A stretch of DNA of 64,000 nt from Streptomyces cinnamoneus (GCF_014650495.1 NZ_BMVB01000016.1:62001-126000), one strand, 5' to 3'. Positions 7,206-16,516 are shown, counted from the first letter of the stretch. A program made the numbers and translations. The notes: a model not told the origin generated them from the letters alone.

Positions 7206-7574
7206 TCACCCCTCCGCGATCACCACCGCCGACGCCACCCCCGCGTCGTGGCTCAGCGAGATGTGCCAGCTCCGCACCCCCAGCGCCTCCGCTCGCGCGG
7301 CCACCGTCCCCGTCACCACGAGGGCCGGGCGGCCGCCGGCCTCCGTGACGACCTCGGCGTCGGTCCAGAGCAGGCCGGCCGGCGCCCCCAGGGCCTTGGC
7401 CAGGGCCTCCTTGGCGGCGAAGCGGGCGGCCAGCGAGGCGATGCCCCGGCGCTCACCGCTCGGCAGGAACAGCTCGCGCTCCACGAACAGCCGGTCCGCC
7501 ATCCCCGGCGTCCGCTGCAGCGCGGCGTCGAAGCGGTCGATCTCCGCGACGTCGATGCCCACTCCGACGATCAT
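7206..7574 (-). CDS. acpS: Holo-[acyl-carrier-protein] synthase
   Basis: 122 residues, the usual AcpS length. It transfers 4'-phosphopantetheine from CoA to apo-ACP in fatty-acid (and type II polyketide) synthesis. Family motifs are present: GVGIDVAEIDRF at the N-terminus with the Mg-binding Asp, and RFAAKEALAKAL with the Glu/Lys pair, ending WHISLSHDAGVASAVV. ATG 7574 overlaps the glmS stop (ATGA), so it is translated with glmS. In many Streptomyces acpS is followed by an NAD(P)H-hydrate repair gene and alr; here an accessory block lies there instead. Confidence 0.96.
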   Translation of the reverse strand: MIVGVGIDVAEIDRFDAALQRTPGMADRLFVERELFLPSGERRGIASLAARFAAKEALAKALGAPAGLLWTDAEVVTEAGGRPALVVTGTVAARAEALGVRSWHISLSHDAGVASAVVIAEG

Positions 7575-9424
7575 TCGACGGTCACCGACTTCGCCAGGTT
7601 GCGCGGCTGGTCGACCTCGTTGCCCCGCGCCGTGGCGAGCTCGCAGGCGAAGACCTGCAGCGGCACCGTCGCCACCAGGGGCTGCAGCAGCACCGGGGTC
7701 GGCGGCACCTCGATCAGGTGGTCGGCGTAGGGGCGCACCGCCTCGTCGCCGCGCTCGGCGATGACGATCGTGCGCGCACCGCGCGCCCGGATCTCCTGGA
7801 TGTTGGAGACGATCTTGTCGTGGAGGACGGACCGGCCGCGCGGCGAGGGAACGACCACCACCACCGGCAGGTCGTCCTCGATCAGCGCGATCGGACCGTG
7901 CTTGAGCTCGCCCGCGGCGAAGCCCTCGGCGTGCATGTAGGCCAGCTCCTTGAGCTTCAGGGCGCCCTCCAGCGCCACGGGGTAGCCCACGTGGCGGCCG
8001 AGGAAGAGGACGGTGTTCTTGTCGGCCAGGGAACGGGCCAGCTCCCGCACCGGCTCCATGGTCTCCAGCACCTCCTCCACCTCCCCGGCGATCTCCGACA
8101 GCTCGCGCACCACGCTGCCGACCTCGTCGCCCCACTTGGTGCCCCGCACCTGGCCGAGGTAGAGCGCGACCAGGTAGCAGGCCACCAGCTGGGTCAGGAA
8201 CGCCTTCGTCGAGGCGACGGCCACCTCCGGCCCCGCGTGCGTGTACAGCACGGCGTCCGACTCGCGCGGGATCGTCGAGCCGTTCGTGTTGCAGATGGCC
8301 AGGACGTTCGCCCCCTGCTCGCGCGCGTGCCGCAGGGCCATGAGGGTGTCCATCGTCTCGCCCGACTGGCTGATGGCGATGACGAGCGTGCGCTGGTCGA
8401 GGATCGGGTCGCGGTAGCGGAACTCGCTGGCGAGCTCGGTCTCGCAGGGGATGCGGGTCCAGTGCTCGATCGCGTACTTGGCAATCATTCCGGCGTGGTA
8501 GGCCGTGCCGCAGGCCACGATGACGACCTTGTCGACCTCCCGCAGCACCGACGCGGGGATCCGCACCTCGTCCAGGGTCAGCGAGCCCGCCGCGTCGATC
8601 CGGCCGAGGAGGGTGTCGGCGACGGCCCGCGGCTGCTCGGCGATCTCCTTGAGCATGAAGTAGTCGTAGCCGCCCTTCTCGGCGGCCGAGGCGTCCCAGT
8701 CGACGTGGTACGCGCGCACGGCGTCGTCGGCCGGCGTGCCGTCGAAGCCGGTGACGGTGACGCGGTCCCGGCGCAGCTCGACGACCTGGTCCTGGCCGAG
8801 CTCGATCGCCTCCCGGGTGTGGGCGATGAACGCCGCCACGTCCGACGCGAGGAAGTTCTCGCCGTCACCGACCCCGACGACCAGCGGGGAGTTGCGCCGC
8901 GCCCCCACGACCACGTCCGGCTCGTCCGCGTGCACCGCCACGAGCGTGAACGCGCCCTCCAGCCGGCGGCAGACCTGCCGCATGGACTCGGCGAGGTCGC
9001 CGCAGGAGGAGAAGACCTCGGACAGCAGGTGCGCGACGACCTCGGTGTCGGTCTCCGACTCCAGCGCGTGGCCGCGTTCGGCCAGCTCGGCCCGCAGTGC
9101 GGCGAAGTTCTCGATGATCCCGTTGTGGACGACGGCGACGCGGCCGGGGTTGTCGAGGTGGGGGTGGGCGTTGGCGTCCGTGGGACCGCCGTGGGTGGCC
9201 CAGCGCGTGTGGCCGATGCCGGTCGCGCCGGAGGGGAGCGGCCGGCCGGCCAGCTCCTTCTCCAGGTTGGCGAGCTTGCCCGCCTTCTTCGCGGCGGCGA
9301 GCCCGCCGTCGGCCAGCACCGCCACCCCGGCCGAGTCATAGCCGCGGTACTCCAGCCGCCGCAGCCCTGCCAATACGACGTCGAGGGCGGACTGCCCTCC
9401 CACATAGCCAACGATTCCGCACAT
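7571..9424 (-). CDS. glmS: Glutamine-fructose-6-phosphate aminotransferase (isomerizing)
   Basis: 617 residues. It makes glucosamine-6-phosphate for peptidoglycan. The N-terminal Ntn-type glutaminase begins with the catalytic Cys right after Met (MCGIVGYVGG), with GIGHTRWATHG downstream. Two SIS sugar-isomerase domains follow (SQSGETMDTL; LGRHVGYPVALEGALKLKE). It ends LAKSVTVE, the usual C-terminus. ATG 9424 is chosen because Cys must be residue 2; the upstream in-frame Met cannot give an active enzyme. Partner of glmM at 11007. Confidence 0.98.
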   Translation of the reverse strand: MCGIVGYVGGQSALDVVLAGLRRLEYRGYDSAGVAVLADGGLAAAKKAGKLANLEKELAGRPLPSGATGIGHTRWATHGGPTDANAHPHLDNPGRVAVVHNGIIENFAALRAELAERGHALESETDTEVVAHLLSEVFSSCGDLAESMRQVCRRLEGAFTLVAVHADEPDVVVGARRNSPLVVGVGDGENFLASDVAAFIAHTREAIELGQDQVVELRRDRVTVTGFDGTPADDAVRAYHVDWDASAAEKGGYDYFMLKEIAEQPRAVADTLLGRIDAAGSLTLDEVRIPASVLREVDKVVIVACGTAYHAGMIAKYAIEHWTRIPCETELASEFRYRDPILDQRTLVIAISQSGETMDTLMALRHAREQGANVLAICNTNGSTIPRESDAVLYTHAGPEVAVASTKAFLTQLVACYLVALYLGQVRGTKWGDEVGSVVRELSEIAGEVEEVLETMEPVRELARSLADKNTVLFLGRHVGYPVALEGALKLKELAYMHAEGFAAGELKHGPIALIEDDLPVVVVVPSPRGRSVLHDKIVSNIQEIRARGARTIVIAERGDEAVRPYADHLIEVPPTPVLLQPLVATVPLQVFACELATARGNEVDQPRNLAKSVTVE

Positions 9425-9462
9425 GGGGTGCAGCGTACGGCCCGGGGGCCGGCGCCCGTGGG

Positions 9463-9747
9463 TCAACGCCCGCGCTCGATGCGGTCGATGGCCTCCTGCA
9501 CGAGTTCGAGGTACTCGACCTCCTCACAGCGCGGTTTGCTGCCGAGAACGTACCGGTCGAGGCAGTCGTCGAGGTCCTGGCCGAGGTCCTCCTCCGGCAG
9601 CTCGGCGGCGAGGTCGCCGCACACCTGCCCGGCGAAGTCCGGGCGGGCGACGCGGGCGGCGGGAACGGCGGGAACGGGACAGCGGCGGTGGACGAGGCGC
9701 CGTACGCGCCTCCTGGCGAGCCGGAGGACCAGAAAGAAAACGAACAC
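9463..9747 (-). CDS. 94-residue hypothetical protein with an N-terminal hydrophobic stretch
   Basis: GTG start at 9747 with GGAG about 10 bases upstream. FVFFLVLRLARRRVRRLVHRR looks like a short membrane or amphipathic anchor followed by basic residues. The C-terminal half is acidic (CGDLAAELPEEDLGQDLDDCLDRYVLG) and contains three Cys. It ends 38 bp upstream of the glmS start in the same orientation, so it may head a glmS transcript. No family recognised. Confidence 0.65.
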   Translation of the reverse strand: MFVFFLVLRLARRRVRRLVHRRCPVPAVPAARVARPDFAGQVCGDLAAELPEEDLGQDLDDCLDRYVLGSKPRCEEVEYLELVQEAIDRIERGR

Positions 9748-9922
9748 GGAGCAGAGCTCCTCGCCTCGTGCGGACCGGGGGGAGGAACGTAGTCCTGACC
9801 CGCGAGTAGGTACAGACCCCGCGAGAAAACTTCACCCACAGGAACCTCTCGGTCCCCTACCGTCACGGCAGAAACGGACCCCGAAGTCACCCGCCGGGGC
9901 CGCACGCGCGCACAATGGGCCC

Positions 9923-10912
9923 GTGCCGACCACCATGGACCCGCAGCAACGACGCCGCGCAGACTCGTCCCCGTTCGTGGACCTCAGCCGCGCGCAGTGG
10001 AGCGCCCTGCGGGAGAACACCCCTCTGCCCCTGACGGCGGAGGAGGTCGAGCGGCTGCGCGGGCTCGGCGACGTGATCGACCTCGACGAGGTCCGCGACA
10101 TCTACCTGCCGCTGTCCCGGCTCCTCAACCTCTACGTGGGGGCCACCGGCAGCCTGCGCGGCACGCTCAACACCTTCCTCGGCGAGAGCCTCGGCGAGAA
10201 GGGGGCCCAGCGCGGCACGCCCTTCGTCATAGGGGTGGCCGGCAGCGTCGCGGTGGGCAAGTCGACCACGGCCCGGCTGCTGCAGGCCCTGCTGGCCCGC
10301 TGGCCCGAGCACCCGCGCGTCGAGCTGGTCACCACCGACGGCTTCCTGCTGTCCAACGCCGAGCTGCAGGCCCGGGGGCTGATGTCGCGGAAAGGCTTCC
10401 CCGAGTCGTACGACCGCCGTGCCCTGACCCGGTTCGTCGCGGACGTGAAGGCCGGCAAGGACGAGGTCTCCGCGCCGGTCTACTCCCACCTGATCTACGA
10501 CATCGTGCCCGGTGAGCGGCTGACCGTGCACCGCCCGGACATCCTGATCATCGAGGGCCTCAACGTCCTGCAGCCGGCCCAGCCGGGCCAGGACGGGCGC
10601 ACGCGCGTCTCGCTCGCCGACTTCTTCGACTTCAGCGTCTACGTGGACGCGCGCGCCGAGGACATCGAGCGCTGGTACTACGAGCGGTTCAGGAAGCTGC
10701 GGGCGACGGCCTTCCAGGACCCCGACTCCTACTTCCGGCGGTACACGCAGGTCTCCGAGGAGGAGGCGCTGGACTACGCCCGCCGCAACTGGCGCACGAT
10801 CAACAAGCCGAATCTGCTGGAGAACGTGGCGCCCACCCGTGGCCGGTCCAACCTCATCCTGCGCAAGGGCCCCGACCACAAGGTCCAGCGGCTGTCGCTG
10901 CGCAAGCTCTGA
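9923..10912 (+). CDS. coaA: Type I pantothenate kinase
   Basis: 329 residues. It phosphorylates pantothenate, the first step of CoA synthesis. The P-loop is GVAGSVAVGKSTTARLL (about residue 110). VTTDGFLLSN and SYDRRALTRFV bind substrate, and PDILIIEGLNVLQ and YFRRYTQ are family motifs. GTG 9923 gives the usual length; ATG 9935 is the alternative. There is no Shine-Dalgarno. CACAAT at 9911-9916 could be a -10 that places the transcript start at this GTG, so it may be leaderless. Convergent with glmM. Confidence 0.95.
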   Translation: MPTTMDPQQRRRADSSPFVDLSRAQWSALRENTPLPLTAEEVERLRGLGDVIDLDEVRDIYLPLSRLLNLYVGATGSLRGTLNTFLGESLGEKGAQRGTPFVIGVAGSVAVGKSTTARLLQALLARWPEHPRVELVTTDGFLLSNAELQARGLMSRKGFPESYDRRALTRFVADVKAGKDEVSAPVYSHLIYDIVPGERLTVHRPDILIIEGLNVLQPAQPGQDGRTRVSLADFFDFSVYVDARAEDIERWYYERFRKLRATAFQDPDSYFRRYTQVSEEEALDYARRNWRTINKPNLLENVAPTRGRSNLILRKGPDHKVQRLSLRKL

Positions 10913-10926
10913 GAGGCGGGACGCAC

Positions 10927-10968
10927 AAAACGCCGGACGGGCTGAGGAATCAGCCCGTCCGGCGTTTT
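10927..10968. terminator. Bidirectional intrinsic terminator, coaA/glmM
   Basis: A 19-bp perfect stem with loop GGAA. The stem ends are AAAA/TTTT, giving a U-run in both directions. Confidence 0.92.
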
Positions 10969-11006
10969 GAGGACCGGGGTCCGGGGCGCAGCCCCGGAAA
11001 AGGCGC

Positions 11007-12365
11007 CTAGCCCAGCGCCGACTTCACGACGTCGGCCAGCTGCTGGGCGACGGTGCGCGCCTGCTCGATGTCGGCGGCCTCGACCATCACCCGGACGAGC
11101 GGCTCGGTGCCGGAGGAGCGCAGCAGCACCCGGCCGGTGGAGCCCAGCTCGCGCTCGGCGGCGTTGACGGCCGTGGCGAGCTCCTCGGAGGAGCCGACGC
11201 GGGACTTGTCGACGTCACGGACGTTGATCAGCACCTGCGGCAGGCGCTCCATGACGCCCGCGAGGTCGGCCAGCGAGCGGCCGGTGGCGGCGACGCGCGC
11301 GGCCAGCATCAGACCGGTCAGGGTGCCGTCGCCCGTGGTGGCGTGGTCGAGGACGATGACGTGGCCGGACTGCTCGCCGCCCAGGGCGAAGCCGTTCGCC
11401 TTCATCTCCTCCAGCACGTAGCGGTCGCCGACCGCCGTCTGGACGAGCTGGACGCCCTCGCGCTCCATGGCCAGCTTGAAGCCCAGGTTGGACATCACGG
11501 TGGCGACGACGGTGTTCTTGCGCAGCGAGTCCGCCTCGCGCATGGCGAGCGCCAGCACGGCGAGGATCTGGTCGCCGTCGATCTCGTTGCCCTTGGCGTC
11601 GACGGCCAGGCAGCGGTCGGCGTCGCCGTCGTGGGCGACGCCCAGGTCGGCGCCGTGCTCGACGACGGCGGTGCGCAGCTTGTCCAGGTGGGTGGAGCCG
11701 CACTCGTGGTTGATGTTGAGGCCGTCGGGCTCGGTGCCGATGGTGACGACCTCGGCGCCGGCGCGCGAGAACGCCTCGGGCGAGACGCGGGAGGCGGCGC
11801 CGTGGGCGCCGTCGATGACGACCTTGATGCCGTCGAGGCGGTTGGGCAGGACGCCGATCAGGTGGGCGACGTAGTTGTCGAAGCCCTGGTCGTAGTCCTT
11901 GACGCGGCCGACGCCGGCGCCGGTGGGACGGTCCCAGGGCTCGCCGGAGGCGTGCGCCCGGTACGTCTGCTCGATGCGGTCCTCCAGCTCGTCGGCGAGC
12001 TTGTGGCCGCCGCGGGCGAAGAACTTGATGCCGTTGTCGGGCATGGCGTTGTGGCTCGCGGAGAGCATCACGCCGAGGTCGGCGCCCAGGGCACCGGTCA
12101 GGTAGGCGACGGCGGGCGTGGGCAGCACGCCGACACGCAGGACGTCCACTCCGGCGCTGGCGAGACCGGCCACCACGGCGGCCTCCAGGAACTCACCGGA
12201 CGCACGCGGGTCACGGCCGACCACCGCCACCGGGCGATGGCCCTCGAAGGTCCCCGCCTCGGCGAGCACATGCGCAGCCGCGACCGACAGGCCGAGCGCG
12301 AGCTCCGCCGTCAGATCGGCGTTGGCGACACCGCGCACACCGTCCGTACCGAAGAGTCGTCCCAC
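11007..12365 (-). CDS. glmM: Phosphoglucosamine mutase
   Basis: 452 residues. It converts glucosamine-6-P to glucosamine-1-P, the step after GlmS. LFGTDGVRGVAN is the N-terminal signature. The phosphoserine loop is MLSASHNAMPDNGIKFF (Ser near 104), the metal-binding loop is DGDADRC, the sugar loop GGEQSGH, and the phosphate-binding loop LRSSGTEPLVRVM. GTG 12365 follows GGAGGACACCT. It lies downstream of rpsI across a terminator, so it probably has its own promoter in the 140-bp gap. Confidence 0.97.
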   Translation of the reverse strand: MGRLFGTDGVRGVANADLTAELALGLSVAAAHVLAEAGTFEGHRPVAVVGRDPRASGEFLEAAVVAGLASAGVDVLRVGVLPTPAVAYLTGALGADLGVMLSASHNAMPDNGIKFFARGGHKLADELEDRIEQTYRAHASGEPWDRPTGAGVGRVKDYDQGFDNYVAHLIGVLPNRLDGIKVVIDGAHGAASRVSPEAFSRAGAEVVTIGTEPDGLNINHECGSTHLDKLRTAVVEHGADLGVAHDGDADRCLAVDAKGNEIDGDQILAVLALAMREADSLRKNTVVATVMSNLGFKLAMEREGVQLVQTAVGDRYVLEEMKANGFALGGEQSGHVIVLDHATTGDGTLTGLMLAARVAATGRSLADLAGVMERLPQVLINVRDVDKSRVGSSEELATAVNAAERELGSTGRVLLRSSGTEPLVRVMVEAADIEQARTVAQQLADVVKSALG

Positions 12366-12440
12366 AGGTGTCCTCCGAAAAAGCGGGGCGGGGCCGTCAG
12401 CGGGCCCCGAACATACGTACCAAGTCCTGACCGGTAATGG

Positions 12441-12484
12441 CCGAACGCCCCGGCGGCACGGATCGTGCCGACCGGGGCGTTCGG
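12441..12484 (-). terminator. Terminator of rplM-rpsI
   Basis: A 13-bp stem (CCGAACGCCCCGG/CCGGGGCGTTCGG) continues into a 7-bp inner stem (CGGCACG/CGTGCCG) with one bulged base, 23 bases past the rpsI stop. Confidence 0.88.
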
Positions 12485-12506
12485 GCAGTGCAGCGAAGCC
12501 GCGGGA

Positions 12507-13010
12507 TTAGCGCTTGCTGTACTGCGGAGCCTTGCGGGCCTTCTTCAGACCGGCCTTCTTGCGCTCGACCGCACGGTCGTCGCGGCTCAGGAAGCCGGCC
12601 TTCTTCAGCGGGCCGCGGTTGTTGTCCACGTCCGCCTCGTTCAGCGCGCGGGCCACACCGAGGCGCAGGGCGCCGGCCTGGCCGGAAACGCCGCCACCCG
12701 AGATGCGGGCGATGACGTCGTAGCGGTCGTCGAGCTCAAGCACCTTGAAGGGCTCGTTGACTTCCTGCTGGTGCACCTTGTTGGGGAAGTAGTCCTCAAG
12801 GGTGCGACCGTTGATCTTCCACTTGCCGGAGCCCGGAACGATCCGGACGCGGGCAATGGCGTTCTTGCGACGGCCCAGGCCGGCGGCCGGCTGCGGGTCG
12901 CCGAAGCGGGACGCGAGGGACTCGGAGGTGTACTCCGACTCCACGACCTCGGTCTCGCTGGTGTACTCCTCGACGCCCTCGACCGGCATCTCGGCGGTGG
13001 TCTCAGCCAC
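12507..13010 (-). CDS. rpsI: 30S ribosomal protein S9
   Basis: 167 residues. The conserved S9 core starts at LGRRKNAIARVRIVPG and ends in the basic KKARKAPQYSKR tail that reaches the P-site tRNA. The N-terminal ~45 acidic, Thr/Glu-rich residues are an actinobacterial extension. GTG 13010 has a GAGGAG RBS. It is 39 bp downstream of rplM, the usual L13-S9 operon. Confidence 0.98.
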   Translation of the reverse strand: MAETTAEMPVEGVEEYTSETEVVESEYTSESLASRFGDPQPAAGLGRRKNAIARVRIVPGSGKWKINGRTLEDYFPNKVHQQEVNEPFKVLELDDRYDVIARISGGGVSGQAGALRLGVARALNEADVDNNRGPLKKAGFLSRDDRAVERKKAGLKKARKAPQYSKR

Positions 13011-13049
13011 GATTCTCCTCAGACTTTCTGGTTCGGCGGTGGCCGGGAC

Positions 13050-13496
13050 TTAGCCCTGCTTGACCTGGGTGATCTCGAACGGCACGGGCTGCTGGGCAGC
13101 GTGCGGGTGCTGGTCGCCCGAGTAGACCTTCAGCTTCGAGAGCATCTGACGGCCGAGGGAGTTCTTGGGCAGCATGCCCTTGATCGCCTTCTCGACGGCC
13201 TTCTCGGGGTTCTTGTCGAGCAGCTCGTCGTAACGGACAGAGCGCAGACCGCCCGGGAAGCCAGAGTGGCGGTAGGCCATCTTCTGGGTCTTCTTGTTAC
13301 CGGACAGGTGCACCTTGTCGGCGTTGATGATGACGACGAAGTCACCCATGTCCATGTGCGGGGCGTACACGGGCTTGTGCTTGCCGCGCAGCAGGGAGGC
13401 AGCCTGAGAGGCCAGACGGCCCAGGACGACGTCCTGCGCGTCGATGATGTGCCACTGGCGCGTGACATCGCCGGGCTTGGGGCTGTACGTACGCAC
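13050..13496 (-). CDS. rplM: 50S ribosomal protein L13
   Basis: 148 residues, an early-assembly L13. WHIIDAQDVVLGRLAS and the C-terminal YSGDQHPHAAQQP are family signatures. GTG 13496 (VRTYSPKPGDV) gives the normal length; the frame is open further upstream but those residues are not L13-like. First gene of the rplM-rpsI operon. Confidence 0.96.
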   Translation of the reverse strand: MRTYSPKPGDVTRQWHIIDAQDVVLGRLASQAASLLRGKHKPVYAPHMDMGDFVVIINADKVHLSGNKKTQKMAYRHSGFPGGLRSVRYDELLDKNPEKAVEKAIKGMLPKNSLGRQMLSKLKVYSGDQHPHAAQQPVPFEITQVKQG

Positions 13497-13677
13497 GGTC
13501 GTAGCCTTCGCTTCTTCAGTGAGTGGGTCCTGACACGGTCCGCACTGGACGATCACACGGAACCGGCCGCACAACGGGGACGCAACCCGCGTGCCGACCG
13601 CCGACGACCATCCTGGCGGACAAGCGTAAGGGCCCCTCGCGTGAGAACGACCAAGCCAATACGCATAACGAACTCGT

Positions 13678-13707
13678 AGAGTACCGGGAGCCCACCTGCC
13701 GGGTCAA
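13678..13707 (-). promoter_or_regulatory. Probable rplM promoter
   Basis: TTGACC (13707-13702), an 18-bp spacer, then TACTCT (13683-13678): a good sigma-HrdB match. It predicts a start near 13671 and a leader of about 175 bases. Confidence 0.65.
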
Positions 13708-13751
13708 AACATGGTCCCACCGGTCATGATCCCACCGGCCGCCACACCCTG

Positions 13752-15371
13752 CTACCGGGCCCGCGCCACGCGCCCCTCGTCCCACACCGGCTCCGGGACC
13801 TCGCGGACCTTGCCGTCCGCGCCGAAGACCAGGAAACGGTCGAAGGAACGGGCGAACCAGCGGTCGTGCGTCACCGCCAGCACCGTCCCCTCGTACGCCT
13901 CCAGCCCCTCCTGCAACGCCTCCGCGCTCTCCAGGTCCAGGTTGTCCGTCGGCTCGTCCAGCAGCAGGGCCGTGGTCCCCGCCAGCTCCAGGAGGAGGAT
14001 CTGGAAGCGGGCCTGCTGGCCGCCGGAGAGCTTCTCGAAGGGCTGGTCACCCTGCTTCTCCAGCTCGTACCGGCGCAGCACGGACATCGCGCCGCCGCGG
14101 TCCTTGGCGTGCTCGGTCCACAGGATGTCCACGAGCGTGCGGCCCATCAGCTCGGGGTGGGCGTGCGTCTGCGCGAAGTGGCCGGGGACGACGCGGGCGC
14201 CCAGCTTCCACTGCCCGGTGTGGGTGACGCCCTCGCCGGCGAGCAGCCGCAGGAAGTGGGACTTGCCGGAGCCGTTGGAGCCCAGCACCGCGACCCGCTC
14301 GCCGTAGAAGATCTCCAGGTCGAACGGCTTCATCAGGCCGGTGAGCTCCAGGCCGGCGCAGGTCACCGCGCGCACGCCGGTGCGTCCGCCGCGCAGCCGC
14401 ATCCGGATGTCCTGCTCGCGCGGCGGCTCCGGCGGCGGGCCCGCCTCCTCGAACTTGCGCAGCCGGGTCTGGGCGGCGGCGTAGCGGGAGGCCATTTCGT
14501 GGCTGACCGCCGCGGCCTGCCGCAGGTTGACCACCAGCTTCTTCAACTGGGCGTGCTTCTCGTCCCAGCGGCGGCGCAGCTCCTCGAAGCGGGCGAAGCG
14601 CTCCTTGCGGGCCTCGTGGTACGTGCCGAAGCCGCCGCCGTGCACCCAGACGTCGCTGCCCGCCGGGCCCGGCTCGACGCTGATGATCTTCTCAGCGGAG
14701 CGGGCCAACAGTTCGCGGTCGTGGGAGACGAAGAGGACCGTCTTCTTCGTCTCGCGCAGCCTCTCCTCCAGCCAGCGCTTGCCGGGGACGTCGAGGTAGT
14801 TGTCCGGCTCGTCCAGCAGGAGGACCTCGTCGGTGCCGCGCAGCAGCGACTCCAGCACCAGGCGCTTCTGCTCGCCGCCGGAGAGGGTGCGCACCTGCCG
14901 CCACTGGGCCTGCTCGTACGGCACGCCGAGGGCCGCCATGGTGCAGATGTCCCACATGGTCTCGGCCTCGTAGCCGTGCGCCTCGGCCCAGTCGGACAGG
15001 GCCTGGGCGTAGGCCATCTGCGCGGCCTCGTCGTCCACCGTCATGATCGCGTGCTCGGCCGCGTCGACGGCCGCGGCCGCCTGCCGGATCCGCGGCTGGG
15101 CGACCGTGAGCAGCAGGTCACGGACCGTGCGGTCGTCCCGCACGGACCCCACGAACTGGGGCATCACCCCGAGCCCGCCGGTGACCGTGACCGAGCCGCC
15201 GTGCGGCTGGAGCTCCCCGGCGATCAGGCGCAGCAGCGTGGTCTTGCCCGCGCCGTTGGCCCCCACCAGGGCCACCGCCGCCCCTTCGCCCACGCGGAAC
15301 GACACATCGCCCAGCAAGGCCCTACCGTCCGGGAGGTAGTACTCCAGATGTGCCGCTTCCACATGTCCCAT
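13752..15371 (-). CDS. ABC-F family ATPase
   Basis: 539 residues, two ABC domains in one chain and no membrane segment. First domain: GANGAGKTT, LSGGEQKR, LLLDEPDN. Second: GSNGSGKSH, LSGGQQAR, LLLDEPTD. A charged inter-domain linker sits between (FARFEELRRRWDEKHAQLKK). ABC-F proteins act on the ribosome; some protect it from antibiotics. Which subgroup this belongs to cannot be told by eye. ATG 15371 is chosen (MGHVEAAHLEYYLPDG); an upstream Met at 15428 is in a region that looks intergenic. Divergent from the 15427 gene. Confidence 0.92.
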   Translation of the reverse strand: MGHVEAAHLEYYLPDGRALLGDVSFRVGEGAAVALVGANGAGKTTLLRLIAGELQPHGGSVTVTGGLGVMPQFVGSVRDDRTVRDLLLTVAQPRIRQAAAAVDAAEHAIMTVDDEAAQMAYAQALSDWAEAHGYEAETMWDICTMAALGVPYEQAQWRQVRTLSGGEQKRLVLESLLRGTDEVLLLDEPDNYLDVPGKRWLEERLRETKKTVLFVSHDRELLARSAEKIISVEPGPAGSDVWVHGGGFGTYHEARKERFARFEELRRRWDEKHAQLKKLVVNLRQAAAVSHEMASRYAAAQTRLRKFEEAGPPPEPPREQDIRMRLRGGRTGVRAVTCAGLELTGLMKPFDLEIFYGERVAVLGSNGSGKSHFLRLLAGEGVTHTGQWKLGARVVPGHFAQTHAHPELMGRTLVDILWTEHAKDRGGAMSVLRRYELEKQGDQPFEKLSGGQQARFQILLLELAGTTALLLDEPTDNLDLESAEALQEGLEAYEGTVLAVTHDRWFARSFDRFLVFGADGKVREVPEPVWDEGRVARAR

Positions 15372-15426
15372 GCGGGGATTCTCTCCGCTCCCGGGGCAGT
15401 CGCCCAACCGGTTTACGATGCACGCC

Positions 15427-16479
15427 ATGAGCTTTGGGCAGGGAGGGCCGCACGGGGCCCCGGGGGATCAGCCGTCCACGCCGCAGTGGGGGCCGCCGCC
15501 TCATGCGCCCCAGGCACCCCAGGGGTCTCCACAGCCTCCTGCGCCCCAGCCGCCTCCGCAGATACCGCCGGCTGCGGCACCGGGCGCCCCCTGGCACCAG
15601 CAGATACCCGGCCGGACGGCCACCCCCGACTGGGGACGGCTCGCCGACGAGGCCGCCGCCCGCGGCCGCCGCCGCACCTGGCTGCTGGCCGGCGGCGGCG
15701 TCCTGGCCGCCGGCGCGATCGCCGCGATCGTGGCCACCGCCGTGATGATGTCCGGCAAGGACGACGACAAGGCCCTGCCCTCCCCCGAGAAGCTGCCCAG
15801 CGCCTCCGCGGGCTCCCCCGAGCCGACGTTCTCGCAGGTGGCCCCGCCCAACCCGCGCGAGTTCATCGCCAGCGAGGAGAAGGACACCGCGCCGCTCTCC
15901 ACCAAGACGCTCTTCCCGCACACCAAGCCCGTCCTCGACAAGCGCACCTACAAGCGGGTGGCCACCGACACCACCACCGACTGCGCCTCCGCCACCCAGG
16001 GCGGCCTGGGCCAGGTCCTCGCCGACAACGGCTGCCAGAAGGTGCTGCGCTCCACCTACGAGCGGGACGGCGTCGCCGTCACCGTCGGCGTCGCCGTCTT
16101 CGCCGACAAGGCCGCCGCCGACAAGGCGAAGGAGCAGGCCACGGGCAACATCACCGCCCTCTCCGGGGACGACGGCCCCGCCTTCTGCCGCGCCACCGCC
16201 TGCCGGCTCACGGCGAACGCCGAGGGCCGCTACGCCTACTTCACCGTCGCCGGCTACACCAACGGCAGCGCCGTCACCTCCGACGACACCAAGGCCCTGC
16301 AGGCCGGCCGGGACGTCGCCGGCTACACCTTCCGCCGGATCATGTACCGGGCCAACGCACTGGCCGCGGCCTCCGTCTCGCCCAAGCCGTCGGCCAAGCC
16401 CTCCGACAAGGGCTCCGACAAGACGGTCTCCGACAAGCCCCCGGCCAAGTCCTCCCCGTCCCCGTCCGAGAAGGACTGA
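15427..16479 (+). CDS. Single-pass membrane protein with Pro-rich N-terminus
   Basis: 350 residues. Residues 1-70 are Pro/Gln/Gly-rich (cytoplasmic), 84-108 are a membrane helix after RRR (TWLLAGGGVLAAGAIAAIV), and an extracellular domain of about 220 residues follows with three Cys (DCASATQ, NGCQKV, FCRATACR). A Lys/Pro/Ser tail (SDKGSDKTVSDKPPAK) is at the end. This type is common in Streptomyces; function unknown. ATG 15427 follows TACGAT (15414-15419) at the distance expected for a leaderless transcript. Another ATG at 15418 is in frame. Confidence 0.85.
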   Translation: MSFGQGGPHGAPGDQPSTPQWGPPPHAPQAPQGSPQPPAPQPPPQIPPAAAPGAPWHQQIPGRTATPDWGRLADEAAARGRRRTWLLAGGGVLAAGAIAAIVATAVMMSGKDDDKALPSPEKLPSASAGSPEPTFSQVAPPNPREFIASEEKDTAPLSTKTLFPHTKPVLDKRTYKRVATDTTTDCASATQGGLGQVLADNGCQKVLRSTYERDGVAVTVGVAVFADKAAADKAKEQATGNITALSGDDGPAFCRATACRLTANAEGRYAYFTVAGYTNGSAVTSDDTKALQAGRDVAGYTFRRIMYRANALAAASVSPKPSAKPSDKGSDKTVSDKPPAKSSPSPSEKD

Positions 16480-16516
16480 CCACCGCGGCGACGTACGGTC
16501 TACGACGACGTACGGC

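Noticed and set aside
7718..9922. An 735-codon upstream extension of the coaA frame
   Set aside because: It is antisense to glmS and the small gene. CoaA homology begins only after 9923.
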